Below are positions 1-8,999 of a stretch of 11,349 nucleotides of DNA, piece by piece. A program made the position numbers and the translations under genes. The stretch is taken from assembly GCA_009602725.1 (NCBI GenBank), contig WELB01000322.1:104490-115838 (forward strand), read 5' to 3'. The stretch comes from Spirogloea muscicola (lineage: Eukaryota > Streptophyta > Zygnematophyceae > Spirogloeales > Spirogloeaceae). Position 1 is the first letter of the stretch. Each line of letters begins with the position of its first letter. The notes under the pieces are model-generated. The model searched no databases. It was given only the letters and a program-made list of their open reading frames with translations, and was not told the origin of the DNA.

Positions 1-2
1 TA

Positions 3-635
3 CCGTACGCCGCCTACCCCGCCGTGTGCTCCAAGACGTCCATGCTGGGCGACGGCGTCCAGGGGTCGCTGTGCTCCAAGGCCCAGATCTGCTCCGACCC
101 CGACTTCGTGGCCCGCCTGGCGGCCACCATCGCCGGCCAGGCAGCGCCGGGCGTGGTGTCCACCATCGCGGCCATCAGCGACGGGGCCGACCACTGGGTG
201 GAGCTCCAAGACCCGACCGCTTTGTGCGCGGAGATGGTGAGCCCGCCCCAAGGCGCAGGCCCCAACAGGACGCGCGCGCAGGCCGCCATCTGCTGCGCCG
301 GCCCCGGGCAGGCCCCGTACACGGCGGCCACATATCCCCTGCAGCTCCTCCCCGCTCCGCCGGCAGCCCCGCCTCCGCCCTTCGTCCCGCCCCCGCCGCC
401 ACCTCCCGCCGCGCCACCTGCGCCCGTCGTCGCTCCCGCCTCGAGCCCGCCTCCCCCGCCCCCGGCCGTCGACAAGGGCCAGGCGCCGCCCATCATCGCC
501 GCCGCCCCGCCGACAGCCTTCGAGATCGTCAAGGGGCCCGTCGGCGGCACACGCGGTACCAGATTCTTCCAAGTGCCGCCGCCACCTGCTCCTTCCGTCT
601 TTGCTGGCTTGCGCACTCGGAGGCAATTCCCTTGA
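3..635 (+). CDS. 3' end of a proline-rich host protein (5' part outside window)
   Basis: An open frame runs in from the left edge and ends at TGA 633-635, giving about 210 residues with no start needed inside the window. The codons are strongly GC-rich at third positions, unlike the transposon sequence that follows. The first 90 or so residues are mixed and contain the stretch SDPDFVARLAATIAG (about 105-149). This resembles the DPNF-ALAAAI tail seen C-terminal to the zinc-binding domain in some group II WRKY transcription factors. The WRKYGQK core itself would lie upstream, so this identity is weak. Residues from about 115 on are low-complexity proline/alanine runs (roughly 345-480), a disordered tail by appearance. 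The C-terminus reads GLRTRRQFP before the stop. It could instead be a cell-wall or signalling proline-rich protein. Whether this is one terminal exon or contains an unseen intron cannot be settled from sequence alone. Confidence 0.6.
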   Translation, partial: PYAAYPAVCSKTSMLGDGVQGSLCSKAQICSDPDFVARLAATIAGQAAPGVVSTIAAISDGADHWVELQDPTALCAEMVSPPQGAGPNRTRAQAAICCAGPGQAPYTAATYPLQLLPAPPAAPPPPFVPPPPPPPAAPPAPVVAPASSPPPPPPAVDKGQAPPIIAAAPPTAFEIVKGPVGGTRGTRFFQVPPPPAPSVFAGLRTRRQFP

Positions 636-1609
<974 letters not shown>

Positions 1610-1953
1610 GTCGTGCCACATGGCGTCGACTGCCAGATAGCGTCGAGAAGTCAGATTAGTACAGAAAAAGGCTGCAAATCAGTCCCGCGTGGTGGGCACT
1701 CAATGAATTGAGGTGAAAGAGAGTCCACGAGGAATTTAGGAGCTACTTCGATATCGGATGAAAACAACACAACAGAACATAACAGAATAGGAGTAACCAA
1801 CAGAGGACTTGGTTGGCAATTGAGAACTTGGAATGGAAATGAACAATTTACTAGTAAAACGTGATCGGAAGGACAAGTCACAAATAAAGCGTACGAACAA
1901 GAAACCAGAATGAGCCGAAAAGTACCCTCAAAGAGAGTTTCAAAAGTAACAGT

Positions 1954-2024
1954 AACTCGAACCAGGGGAGTGGCCCCAGAGTAACAGCGAACTCAAACCA
2001 AGGGAGTGGCCCAGAGTAACAGAG
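1954..2024 (+). repeat. 35-36 bp tandem repeat in LTR-A copy 1
   Basis: Two units (1954-1989 and 1990-2024) share AACTC-AACCA-GGGAGTGGCC and CAGAGTAACAG blocks. A partial third unit starts at 2025. It occupies the same place in the LTR as the 33-bp array of copy 2 (5548-5646), so this is a variable minisatellite of the LTR, possibly in U3. Confidence 0.75.
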
Positions 2025-2271
2025 AACTTCGAGTAACAATGGCAAGATGCTAAACAAACTCACAATGCGGTAGATGCAATGGAGCAGAGTGAGAGTCGCT
2101 CGCGTGTGTTCAGCAAGGCTCTCTGATGGTCCAAAGTCATGCTTACACTTGGGCAGTTTCGCACGAGGTCGCAATGGTTGCGGTTTACAAAGTGCGCGCC
2201 CGGTCTGACGCGACCGGATGCAGGGCTCGTCGGGGTATGGCTCTCTGTAGGTCTGTGTCCTATGCCTGTGC

Positions 2272-2290
2272 CCACGTCTTCTTGATGTGG
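2272..2290 (+). other. LTR-A hairpin 1, copy 1
   Basis: CCACGTC pairs with GATGTGG across loop TTCTT, with seven pairs including one G-T. It has the same position and shape as hairpins at 2361, 5892 and 5979. A CCCTGGACGCGCGCG block follows directly. Confidence 0.7.
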
Positions 2291-2360
2291 CCCTGGACGC
2301 GCGCGCTACGCTCGCTGGGCAGCGGCAACAGCAGCGGCGGCGGCGGCAGCAGCGATGGGT

Positions 2361-2379
2361 CCACGCCTTATTGGCGTGG
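2361..2379 (+). other. LTR-A hairpin 2, copy 1
   Basis: CCACGCC pairs perfectly with GGCGTGG across loop TTATT. It lies 89 bases after hairpin 1 and is again followed by CCCTGGACGCGCGCG. The two hairpins therefore belong to a tandem duplication of about 90 bases inside the LTR. Confidence 0.75.
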
Positions 2380-2473
2380 CCCTGGACGCGCGCGTTACGC
2401 TTGCTGAGCAGCAGCGGCGGCGGCAGCGGCAGCGGCGGCGGCAAAGGTTGGCAGCAGCCAAAGGGAGAGACTA

Positions 2474-2494
2474 GGCCGAGCGAGATGCTCGGCC
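2474..2494 (+). other. LTR-A hairpin 3, copy 1
   Basis: GGCCGAGC pairs perfectly with GCTCGGCC across loop GAGAT, about 30 bases before CAGATAAAGA. The equivalent hairpin in copy 2 is at 6088-6108, and one stem pair is changed on both sides. Confidence 0.75.
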
Positions 2495-2533
2495 CCGGCT
2501 TCCCCACACCCTTTAGTCTTGGTCAGATAAAGA

Positions 2534-2955
2534 GAAGGCGCGCGGGGCGCATGAACTGAAAGGAAGGCCAATTCAAGCCAATACATTGTTCAGGCAGAGT
2601 CGAGTGCAGACTAAACAAGGCTACATAATACGGAGACCTAATCAAAGGTACCTAAGGTGACATTAGTACCCACGGGTGAGCACAAACAAATCTGACAAGC
2701 TAACTTGGGGAGCAGGAGCGCCGCCGCAAAAGCCGGAGGCCTGACTTAGAGCGCGCCCTCCACGTTGATGAAGAGCCAATGCTTGCGAGCGCTGCAAACT
2801 AAGCGAGAGCCGCATTCTCTTAATATGCAACTAAGGCCTGCGGAATGCTGGAGTGGCCCAAGCTGCCCCCGACTTCGACGACGCGCATCAACCAGCCGGG
2901 CCAGATGCTGACCACCGGAACCTGACTTGATCACTCAGTGTTTCCTTTGGAAGGC
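2534..2955 (+). other. Unassigned leader between LTR-A copy 1 and gag
   Basis: 420 bases hold no reliable open frame. They begin exactly where similarity to LTR-A stops. They may be the untranslated leader of element B or the remnant of its 5' end. I found no convincing tRNA-primer binding site and no copy of the LTR-B sequence. Confidence 0.4.
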
Positions 2956-3252
2956 ATGGAGTCGCGATACTCCAGTGCGCGCCCCAATCCTCCTCGGCCG
3001 GCTGTACAACCTGTTGCAGTGGAGAAGATGGTCAAAGAGATGGCACAACTCCGGACGACGGCCGGCCATCGGGGCCCGGCCCTCCGGACGGCTTCTGGCC
3101 CTGATGGCCCGTCGCTTGAGGATGCACGCCGTATGGCGCTCCTCGCAGCCTCTGGTGACGGTCAAGGCCGCGTTGGACCCTGCCTCGCACGCCCTGCTGG
3201 GGGCGTTGTGCAAGGAGGTGCAGGCCACGCTCGTGGACGGTCTAGTACCGCT

Positions 3253-3447
3253 GAGCGTCGGCTGAAGTGGGTCATGGGCCAAGTGCATTGGTTGCACAAC
3301 GGCCACGGCCAGGCACTCACCCTTCAAGAGGGGAGGTGCAAGCCCAGCTCGGCTGGCTGACTACCAGCGAGCGACGGCTCAGGAGGGCCAGGTCTCAGGT
3401 GCATGAGTTGCACCAGGGCCAGAGCCAGGCAAACACCCTTCTCGGGT
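3253..3447 (+). repeat. Imperfect tandem duplication in gag (116-bp period)
   Basis: A first unit from 3253 translates as ERRLKWVMGQVHWLHNGHGQ. A second from 3369 translates as ERRLRRARSQVHELHQGQSQ. The 116-base spacing is not a multiple of three, so the units lie in different frames and an indel separates them. Leu/Val/His spacing suggests a coiled coil. Confidence 0.7.
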
Positions 3448-3820
3448 CGTGTCGCTGCCCGCGCTCCGACGTGTTCTGGCCAGATGGAGCGTGGGGACCT
3501 CCATGTCTGGCTGGACGAGATCACGGATTGGTTCGTGCACATTGGCACGGCCGAGGCGGCAAGACTGCATCTTGCGCCGCATACCTCACTGGCGAGCCTC
3601 ACCAGTGCTGGTAATCCGTGAAGGAAAACTCCACTCCCGAGATGACAATACCTGGGAGTTTTCCTCGACCTCTTTGACCATTGTCTTTGGTTGGTCCATA
3701 TACGCAAGCTTGGGGCTCGCGTGGACAACCACCATGACGGAGGCATTTGTAAAATTTTCTTCGATGGCGGCGCATGGCGCAAGCTTACTACTTTGCTTTG
3801 TCACCCATCGTTTAAGCGCC

Positions 3821-3955
3821 CTCCTGCTGAGGCGGGACGATGGCGAGGCCCACTGAGGGGCCACATGCACGCGCTCTCCTGCTGAGGCGCGCGCGTTCCT
3901 TCGTACCAAGCTGTGGCAGCTCGGGCGAAGGCGCGGCCCACTGAGGGGCCGCATC
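3821..3955 (+). repeat. Imperfect duplication with hairpin core in gag
   Basis: Blocks CTCCTGCTGAGGCG (3821 and 3876) and GGCCCACTGAGGGGCC (3847 and 3935) occur in the same order twice. The second copy contains a 7-bp stem (GCGGCCC with GGGGCCGC, about 3933-3952). The first keeps five of those pairs. It lies just upstream of the zinc knuckle. Confidence 0.6.
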
Positions 3956-4005
3956 TCAGTCCCGCCGGGGGCTCGAGGAATATGACGTCGGAGCCTCGCG
4001 CTGGT

Positions 4006-4047
4006 TGTTTTCGCTGCGGCGACCCGAACCATCGCATCCGGGATTTG
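4006..4047 (+). pseudogene. Gag zinc knuckle lacking its last cysteine
   Basis: The segment translates as CFRCGDPNHRIRDL. This is a CX2CX4HX4C nucleocapsid knuckle in which Cys, Cys and His are present and the fourth ligand is Leu (TTG, 4045-4047). The knuckle normally binds zinc and packages element RNA. Loss of the fourth ligand fits decay. Confidence 0.8.
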
Positions 4048-4429
4048 AAGGCTTCGGGCTTTCTATTTCTCGGCTGGCACGTCCCCTCGGGCGGGAAAAG
4101 GGCAATGACAAGGGCACATATTGAGTGTCTTACTCAAGCCTCGATTCATGAGCTCAAACGGCAAGTTGTATGCACGCTGTTTTGACCTGGTTGGCCAGGC
4201 CTGCTTGCAATCGGCCGTACCTGATGTACGCTCGATCTCTGCTCTTTTGCAAGCTCTGGGGGCCGCTGGGCCTCTATGTGTCTGGGTGTCCCACGTTGAC
4301 TTGCACGCAGCAGCGAACATGTACCTGAGTGGCCTTTGCGGCCTGAAGACGTGTTGTCTTCCTTGTGCCTTGGAGGCGCAACGTGAAACATCGACCTCCA
4401 CGTGGGATGACGCTGCTGTGCTCGTATGA

Positions 4430-4754
4430 TACGGGACACCAGCTCCTACAATCTGGCGGTGATGATACTCAGGACAGGCCGCATCCAGCACGACTGCTGG
4501 TTTATGTCGCTGCCACCCAGTTCTTGGTGCTGTACATGGGGTACAGACGATGATATTTGAGGAGCTGGTTGCTGATGCACCGGCTAGGATCCTCATGGAG
4601 ACAAGGGCCACTGCGTCCTTTGTCGATAAGAACTTGGATTGGCGTCCATAGCTTGGACGAGGAGTCCACTGCTCTGGAGCGCGTGACATTGGTCAATGGC
4701 CAACCTACCGATGTGCTGGGTTCCCACTTGCATCCAGAAAGAAAAGGCCGTTGA
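4430..4754 (+). pseudogene. Aspartic protease of element B (active site lost)
   Basis: The frame at 4559 reads EELVADAPARILMETRATAS and then FVD, which matches the retropepsin active-site region. The catalytic triad Asp-Thr-Gly appears as Glu-Thr-Arg (4598-4606). The frame stops at TAG (4646-4648). The continuation SLDEESTALERVTLVNGQPT is in a second frame from about 4650, so there is a frameshift in the middle. The enzyme would have cut the Gag-Pol polyprotein. With the Asp and Gly replaced and the frame broken it cannot work. It lies after the zinc knuckle and before RT, the usual order. Confidence 0.7.
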
Positions 4755-4816
4755 GTTTTGTTATGCCATTGCACTGGCATTGAGCTGGAACTGATACGAA
4801 CTTGGGGAACGCGTGG

Positions 4817-5094
4817 CTTGGTGCCACATCAGCATGCCTTGACTTTGAGCGTCATACTTGCACTGTACAACGCTGCGCATGGCGCCTTGTCATTTGCACA
4901 TGAGGATGATTGGCTTGGTGCCACATCAGCATGCCCTGATTTGAAAGCATAATTGCACTGTACAACGTTGCGCACAGCGCCTTGTCCTTTGCAATGAGGG
5001 TGATTGGCTTGGTGCCACATCCGCATGCTTTGACTTTGAACGTCATGATTGCACTGTACAGCGTGGCGCTCGGCGCCTTGTCCTTTGCAATGAG
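4817..5094. repeat. 94-97 bp tandem repeat, three units
   Basis: Units start at 4817, 4914 and 5008 with CTTGGTGCCACATC and share GCACTGTACA and GCGCCTTGTC blocks. They are 97, 94 and 87 bases long (the last is cut). They lie in the linker between protease and RT of element B. On the minus strand the units translate into a repeated LIAKDKA-ATLYSAIM-type peptide. Unit length is not constant modulo three, so a coding origin is doubtful. Confidence 0.85.
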
Positions 5095-5547
5095 CAGTTC
5101 TTCACACCGCCATGGGCGGCTGGCAACTTGATTCTGCTGTTGCCACGCAGATAACGAACTGCTACACAAGCATGTCGTGCCACAGGGCGTCGACTGCCAG
5201 ATAGCGTCGAGAAGTCAGGGTAGGCCGGAAGCAGGCAACAAATCAGTGTGGAATGGTGGACACTCAATGAAATGAGGCAGAAAGAAGGTCTACGAGGACT
5301 TTAGAAGCCAATTTGATAGCGAAAGAAAACAACACAACAGAAAATAACAGAATAGGAGTAACCAACAGATGACGTGGCTGGCAATTGAGAACTTGGAATG
5401 GAAATGAACAATTTACTCAATAGTTAAGTGGACAAAGGTCGGTGGTCAAGACACGTGCAAGTTATATGAACAAGAGTAACAGAACGTAACAACACTACCT
5501 CAGCGAGGTTTCCTTGAGAACAGTATCGCGGACCGATTGTAGTAACC

Positions 5548-5646
5548 GAACAAGTTCAAGGGCACTAGCCCAGAGAATCCGAGCAAGTTCAAGGGCACAA
5601 ACCCAGAGTATCCGAACAGGTGCAAGGGCACAAACCCAGAGTATCC
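5548..5646 (+). repeat. 33-bp tandem repeat, three units, in LTR-A copy 2
   Basis: Units at 5548, 5581 and 5614 share GAACAAGTTCAAGGGCAC and CCCAGAG blocks with few differences. A stub of a fourth unit starts at 5647. The place corresponds to the 35-bp repeat of copy 1 (1954). Such arrays in LTRs often sit in U3 and can act as enhancers, but that is inference here. Confidence 0.9.
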
Positions 5647-5891
5647 GAACACTTAGAAGAACGATGGCAAGATGCCAATGGAGTAAGCTCGCAAAGCGGT
5701 AGATGCAATGGAGCACAGTGAGAGTCGCTCGCGAGTATTCGCAAGGCTTCTCTGAGGCCCAAAGTTAGGCTTGGGCGATTCAAGGTCGCGATGGTCGCGG
5801 CTTACCCAGTGCGTGCCCGGCCTGTCGCGACCGGATGCGGGGCTCGTCGGGGTACTGTACGGCTCTCTGTAGGTCTGCTTTATGCCGGTGC

Positions 5892-5910
5892 CCACGCTTT
5901 GTTGGCGTGG
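5892..5910 (+). other. LTR-A hairpin 1, copy 2
   Basis: CCACGCT pairs with GGCGTGG across loop TTGTT, with seven pairs, the innermost being T-G. It is equivalent to the hairpin at 2272 in copy 1. Confidence 0.7.
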
Positions 5911-5978
5911 CCCTGGACGCGTGTTGTACGCTCACTGGGCAGCAGCAGCAGCAGCGGCGGCGGCGACAGCGATGGGCC

Positions 5979-5995
5979 CACGCCTTCTTGGCGTG
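5979..5995 (+). other. LTR-A hairpin 2, copy 2
   Basis: CACGCC pairs with GGCGTG across loop TTCTT, with six pairs. The outer seventh pair of copy 1 is lost here (C facing A). It lies 86 bases after hairpin 1 and is followed by CCCTGGACGCGCGCG. Confidence 0.7.
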
Positions 5996-6087
5996 ACCCT
6001 GGACGCGCGCGCTACGCTTATTGGGCAGCGGCGGCAGCGGCGGCAGCGATGGCGGCCAAGGTTGGCAGCAGCCAAAGGGAGAGACTA

Positions 6088-6108
6088 GTCCGAGCGAATC
6101 GCTCGGAC
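6088..6108 (+). other. LTR-A hairpin 3, copy 2
   Basis: GTCCGAGC pairs with GCTCGGAC around GAATC. The loop bases also pair further (GA with TC), so the whole is a 21-base near-perfect palindrome. It is equivalent to 2474-2494. Confidence 0.8.
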
Positions 6109-6166
6109 CTTGGCCCTCCACACCCTTTATGCCTGGTCAGATAAAGAATGACATTGTTTGTTGGGG

Positions 6167-6182
6167 TGGGCCATTTGGCCCA
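6167..6182 (+). promoter_or_regulatory. TGGGCC/GGCCCA dyad in LTR-A
   Basis: TGGGCC, a four-base spacer ATTT and GGCCCA form a dyad. It is identical at 10086-10101 in the other copy of this LTR part. TGGGCC is the site II type motif bound by TCP factors in plant promoters. Use as a promoter element here is only a suggestion. Confidence 0.35.
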
Positions 6183-6647
6183 TTCGGGTTCCCCGGCCTC
6201 AAGGCTATTGTAGCCCGAGACTTACTTCTACCACTACCTACCATTTCCCCACCATTGCCTAGCCGGGTCCTCACGGCTCATCGAGGCATATTATGCTTTC
6301 GACATGCTTTCGTGAGTTCGCTCAGCCTAATTACATGAGGCTTTGTGTGGTGCTGGTGGCAAGAAGGCAATGCGCTGCGCGCCGAGGCACTGATTGACCA
6401 TGGCCGCAGAGGGAGCCTACGCACCGTTGATGAGCGAGGCGATGGCGCCAGATCCGGATGGTGCTCCTGCGCCGACCCAAGTTGATACGCATCTTTGCTG
6501 ACCGAAGCGGGTTGGAGATGCCGCGCTCGCGACCCACCTTCACACCAAATTGAGAAATGACTCACCCTCGAATAACCACGTGAGCAGACACCTCCGCATC
6601 CTTGTCAACACCGACACTAATGAGCCACCGACGGGATATCGCACGAC

Positions 6648-7076
6648 AAGCAAGCGGTCGAGTCCGCGTACCTTGTGTTGCTGACGTCGTGTGACGAGTC
6701 TGCCCCTGACTCGTATGTGAGTGCTGAGTCCTCACAATGCGGGATTCTTGATATTCTACTGGATAAGTACTCGGGTGTGGTACCCGATGATCTCCCGGAC
6801 GGTCTACCTCCTCATCGAGGTGTGGCTCGTACCATTCGGATGGAGCCAGGCGCTGAGTCGCTGTACAGACCGATGAGCCGACTGATTCCTCGCGAATCTC
6901 GAGAGATGCAAAGCCAAGAAGGTTTTGCTGAGGAAGGGTCGTGTCGAGCCTTCTCAGTCGCTGTACGATGCACCGATCCTCTTCGTGCAGAAGAAGGACG
7001 GCAGTCTTCGTATGTGCATCATTGATTGAGCTTTTGGCAAGCTCACTATCAAGAACCGATACCTTTTGCCACATGG
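6648..7076 (+). pseudogene. pol: Reverse transcriptase N-terminal part, catalytic core deleted
   Basis: Reading resumes right after the solo LTR with KQAVESAYLVLL. It continues through DGLPPHRGVARTIRMEPGAE and LYRPMSRL, a clear gypsy RT N-terminus. Near 6920 the frame shifts by one. The continuation VLLRKGRVEPSQ, APILFVQKKDGSLRMC and KLTIKNRY lies in the next frame. The first catalytic Asp region is disturbed: MCIID is followed by stop TGA at 7027-7029. After LLP (about 7060) the sequence jumps directly to KNGICVDPK (7077 on), which in the family follows the end of the palm. The part holding the YxDD motif and the rest of the active site is missing. Confidence 0.85.
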
Positions 7077-7690
7077 GCAAAAACGGGATATGCGTCGATC
7101 CCAAGACGATTGTAGTCGTACGGGATTGGCCTGTGCCACGGAATGTGCCTCAGCTGCGATCCTTTCAGGGATTCGCGAATGACTTCCGGAAGTTCCTACA
7201 AGGGTTTGGGAACTTGGCACATCCTCTTACGCGGCTCACTCGTAAGGACGTACCCAGGGAGTGGTCGTCCGAATGCCAGAGGGCATTCGAGGATATCCAA
7301 CAGGCTCTCACATCTCCGCCTGTACTTGCCTTTCCTCGAGAAGGCGTGCCGTATGAGCTGACTTGTGACGCCTCGTTGACCGGCATTGGTTGCCGTGCTC
7401 TTGCAAGAGGGCCACCTGGTCGCGTTTGAGAGTCACCTGCTGATCCCGTAGGGCGAATTTACACTACGGGTGAGCAAGAGCTGCTGGCTGTCGTGCACGC
7501 CATACGAGATTGGCGTTGCCACCTATGAGGTGTGGCCTTTACAGTGGTCACGGATCATTGCCCGTTGATTTACTTCCACACTCAATAGCAGCTGACGAGG
7601 CGATTAGCTCGGTGAGCTGAATGAGAGCATCATTCCGATTCCAGTGGGAGTACCGCCCTGCAAGGTTCGATGTTGCGGACCCGGTGATCT
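7077..7690 (+). pseudogene. pol: RT connection and RNase H of element B (broken)
   Basis: From KNGICVDPKTIVVVRDWPVP the frame runs through LRSFQGF, the connection region LAHPLTRLTRKDVPREWS and the start of RNase H. The DAS motif (Asp at 7367-7369), TGEQELLA (7466-7489) and TDHCPL (Asp at 7553-7555) correspond to the family's acidic residues. The frame has stops at 7427-7429, 7526-7528 and 7586-7588. Part of the product (VAVLLQEGHLVAFESHLL) lies in another frame, so there are compensating indels near 7390 and 7450. The end (FRFQWEYRPARFDVADP, 7630-7683) is the usual link to integrase, in a third frame. Confidence 0.85.
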
Positions 7691-8999
7691 GCAACATTGC
7701 AGGGGCTGCTGCAGTGCTTGCCTCGAATGCGTTGCGAGATGCGGATGCAGGCATGCGTCCTACTCGTGGCGCTTCTTGGCAACCGACTGCCAACCTCTCT
7801 GATGTGCGTATTCGTGAAGGGAATGGCACAGACCCTTGGTTTGCGGAGGCAACCAACGTACGCACACTCTCTCCAATGACAATGGCTTTTGGTGGCACGG
7901 CGACGCCGTTGTGGTTCGGAACTACAATGCCGTGCAAAGCACCATCATGCACGAGCTGCATGATACGCCATACAGTGGTTATCTGGGAGTTGCTAAGACC
8001 AAATAGGCTGTGAAGCGCCATTTCTGGTGGCCCAGGCACACGCTTTGAGGGAACGCTGTGCCACATGCCAGCGAAGCAAGGCAGTCTCTGGCAAGTCAGC
8101 CAGATTACTTCAACCCTGACCACTCCTGAGCGGAATTGGGCTGATGTAAGTGATGATGGGATCACACAATTGCCTAAAGACGCGGAATGGATCTGATGCC
8201 ATTGTCGTCTTGGTGGATCGGTTGAGCACGATGGTACCCTTTGCTCCAACGACCACGCGTGCTTCGGCGAAGGACTTTGCTGGCATCTTTGGGGATAAGG
8301 TGTGGAAGTTGCATGGCGTACAGTACCCGAAAGGATGGTCTTGGACCGCGAGCTTTACGGGTCACTTCTGGCAAGAAGCATGCAAGCTTATTGGCACTGA
8401 GCAGGCCAAGTCCACTGCCTTTCATCCCCAAAGAGATGGCCAAAATGAGAGGATGAATAGGGTTCTGGAGGCCATGCTCCGGCATTATGTCAACCCGAGT
8501 CAGACTGACTGGGATGACTTTTGGCTCCGGCCGAATATGCTGTGAATACTGCCTATCATGAGTCCACCAGAGAGACACCCTTTTACCTCAATTACGGTCA
8601 GCACCCCCGAGCACCTTTGCAGGTGGGGAGGCCGGAACGCGTTCCGGCCGCTGTCACCTTCACTGGCACCCTCTTAGAGGCCAAAAACGGGCTCGGCATT
8701 TCTTGGAAATTGCCCAGAAGAGGCAGAAGGCTTATGCTGATCAACGTCGGAAGGCAGTGTCCTTCGACGTGGGTGATCGAGTACTGTACAAAGCACCTAT
8801 CCTTACGGGCAGTGGGTACGCACAAGCTGCTACCCAAGTGGGTTGGACCTTACCCGTGGTACGCCTTGTTGGCAAGGTGTCATATGAGCTCGGTACACGG
8901 GTACAGTGGAAGACTCACAATGTATTCCACGTTTCCCAGCTCCGGGCCTTCCATTCGGATGGCCGTGTCCAACCGCCCCCACCTCCCAATCTTACTCGA
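7691..8999 (+). pseudogene. pol: Integrase of element B (broken)
   Basis: The zinc-binding domain keeps its His pair in HELHDTPYSGYLG (7950-7988, followed by stop TAG at about 8007). Its Cys pair CATC is at 8057-8068 in a different frame. The core is readable as DAIVVLVDRL to DWDDF (8176-8522). The first catalytic Asp (8155-8157) and second Asp (LDRE, 8344-8346) lie in frame 1, while the third residue Glu (GQNERMN, 8447-8449) lies in frame 2. After 8521 the frame changes to EYAVNTAYHESTRETPFYLN. The C-terminal GPY/F-type module is split between two frames (LPKWVGPYP and VGKVSYEL, then THNVFHVSQL) up to about 8940. At least four frame changes separate parts that would be one protein. Confidence 0.85.

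Larger units (their letters stand above)
2956..4185 (+). pseudogene. gag: gag of element B (broken)
   Basis: Gag forms the retrotransposon particle and binds its RNA. The first ATG in the best frame is at 2956 (MESRYSSARPNPPRP); this frame stops at 3358-3360. Coding then continues in other frames. A patch from 3484 (ERGDLHVWLDEITDWF) looks like the capsid-type gag core of gypsy elements. A patch near 3640 carries DDNTWEF, like the tryptophan motif that follows the core. A zinc knuckle lies at 4006-4047. The N-terminal half has a duplicated heptad-like segment (3253 and 3369) that could form a coiled coil. At least three frame changes and several stops rule out a full-length product. Assignment rests on the knuckle, the core-like patch and the position before protease. 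Confidence 0.7.
5173..6648 (+). mobile_element. LTR-A copy 2: complete solo LTR inside element B
   Basis: It starts TGTCGTGCCACA and ends TCGCACGACA, with terminal inverted repeats of eight matching bases. AGCA lies directly on both sides (5169-5172 and 6649-6652). If the last A is counted with the flank, the duplication is AAGCA. A 4-5 bp duplication with TG...CA ends is the mark of LTR retrotransposon integration, and a lone LTR indicates recombination between two LTRs. It has no coding capacity. Its first 970 or so bases match copy 1 and its last 510 or so match the segment ending at 10566, all in the same orientation. It contains a 33-bp array, three hairpins and GC-triplet runs. Confidence 0.8.

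Noticed and set aside
14-616. 200-codon glycine/alanine-rich open frame on the minus strand
   Set aside because: It is the mirror of the GC-rich proline-coding frame and has no motif. The plus frame continues to the window edge and has more protein-like content in its first half.
2880-2955. tRNA-primer binding site before gag
   Set aside because: I looked for a stretch complementary to common primer tRNA 3' ends and saw nothing convincing; without the 5' LTR border the search has no anchor.
4817-5094. CRISPR-like array
   Set aside because: The units are contiguous tandem repeats of 94-97 bases with no short repeat plus unique spacer pattern, and the context is eukaryotic.
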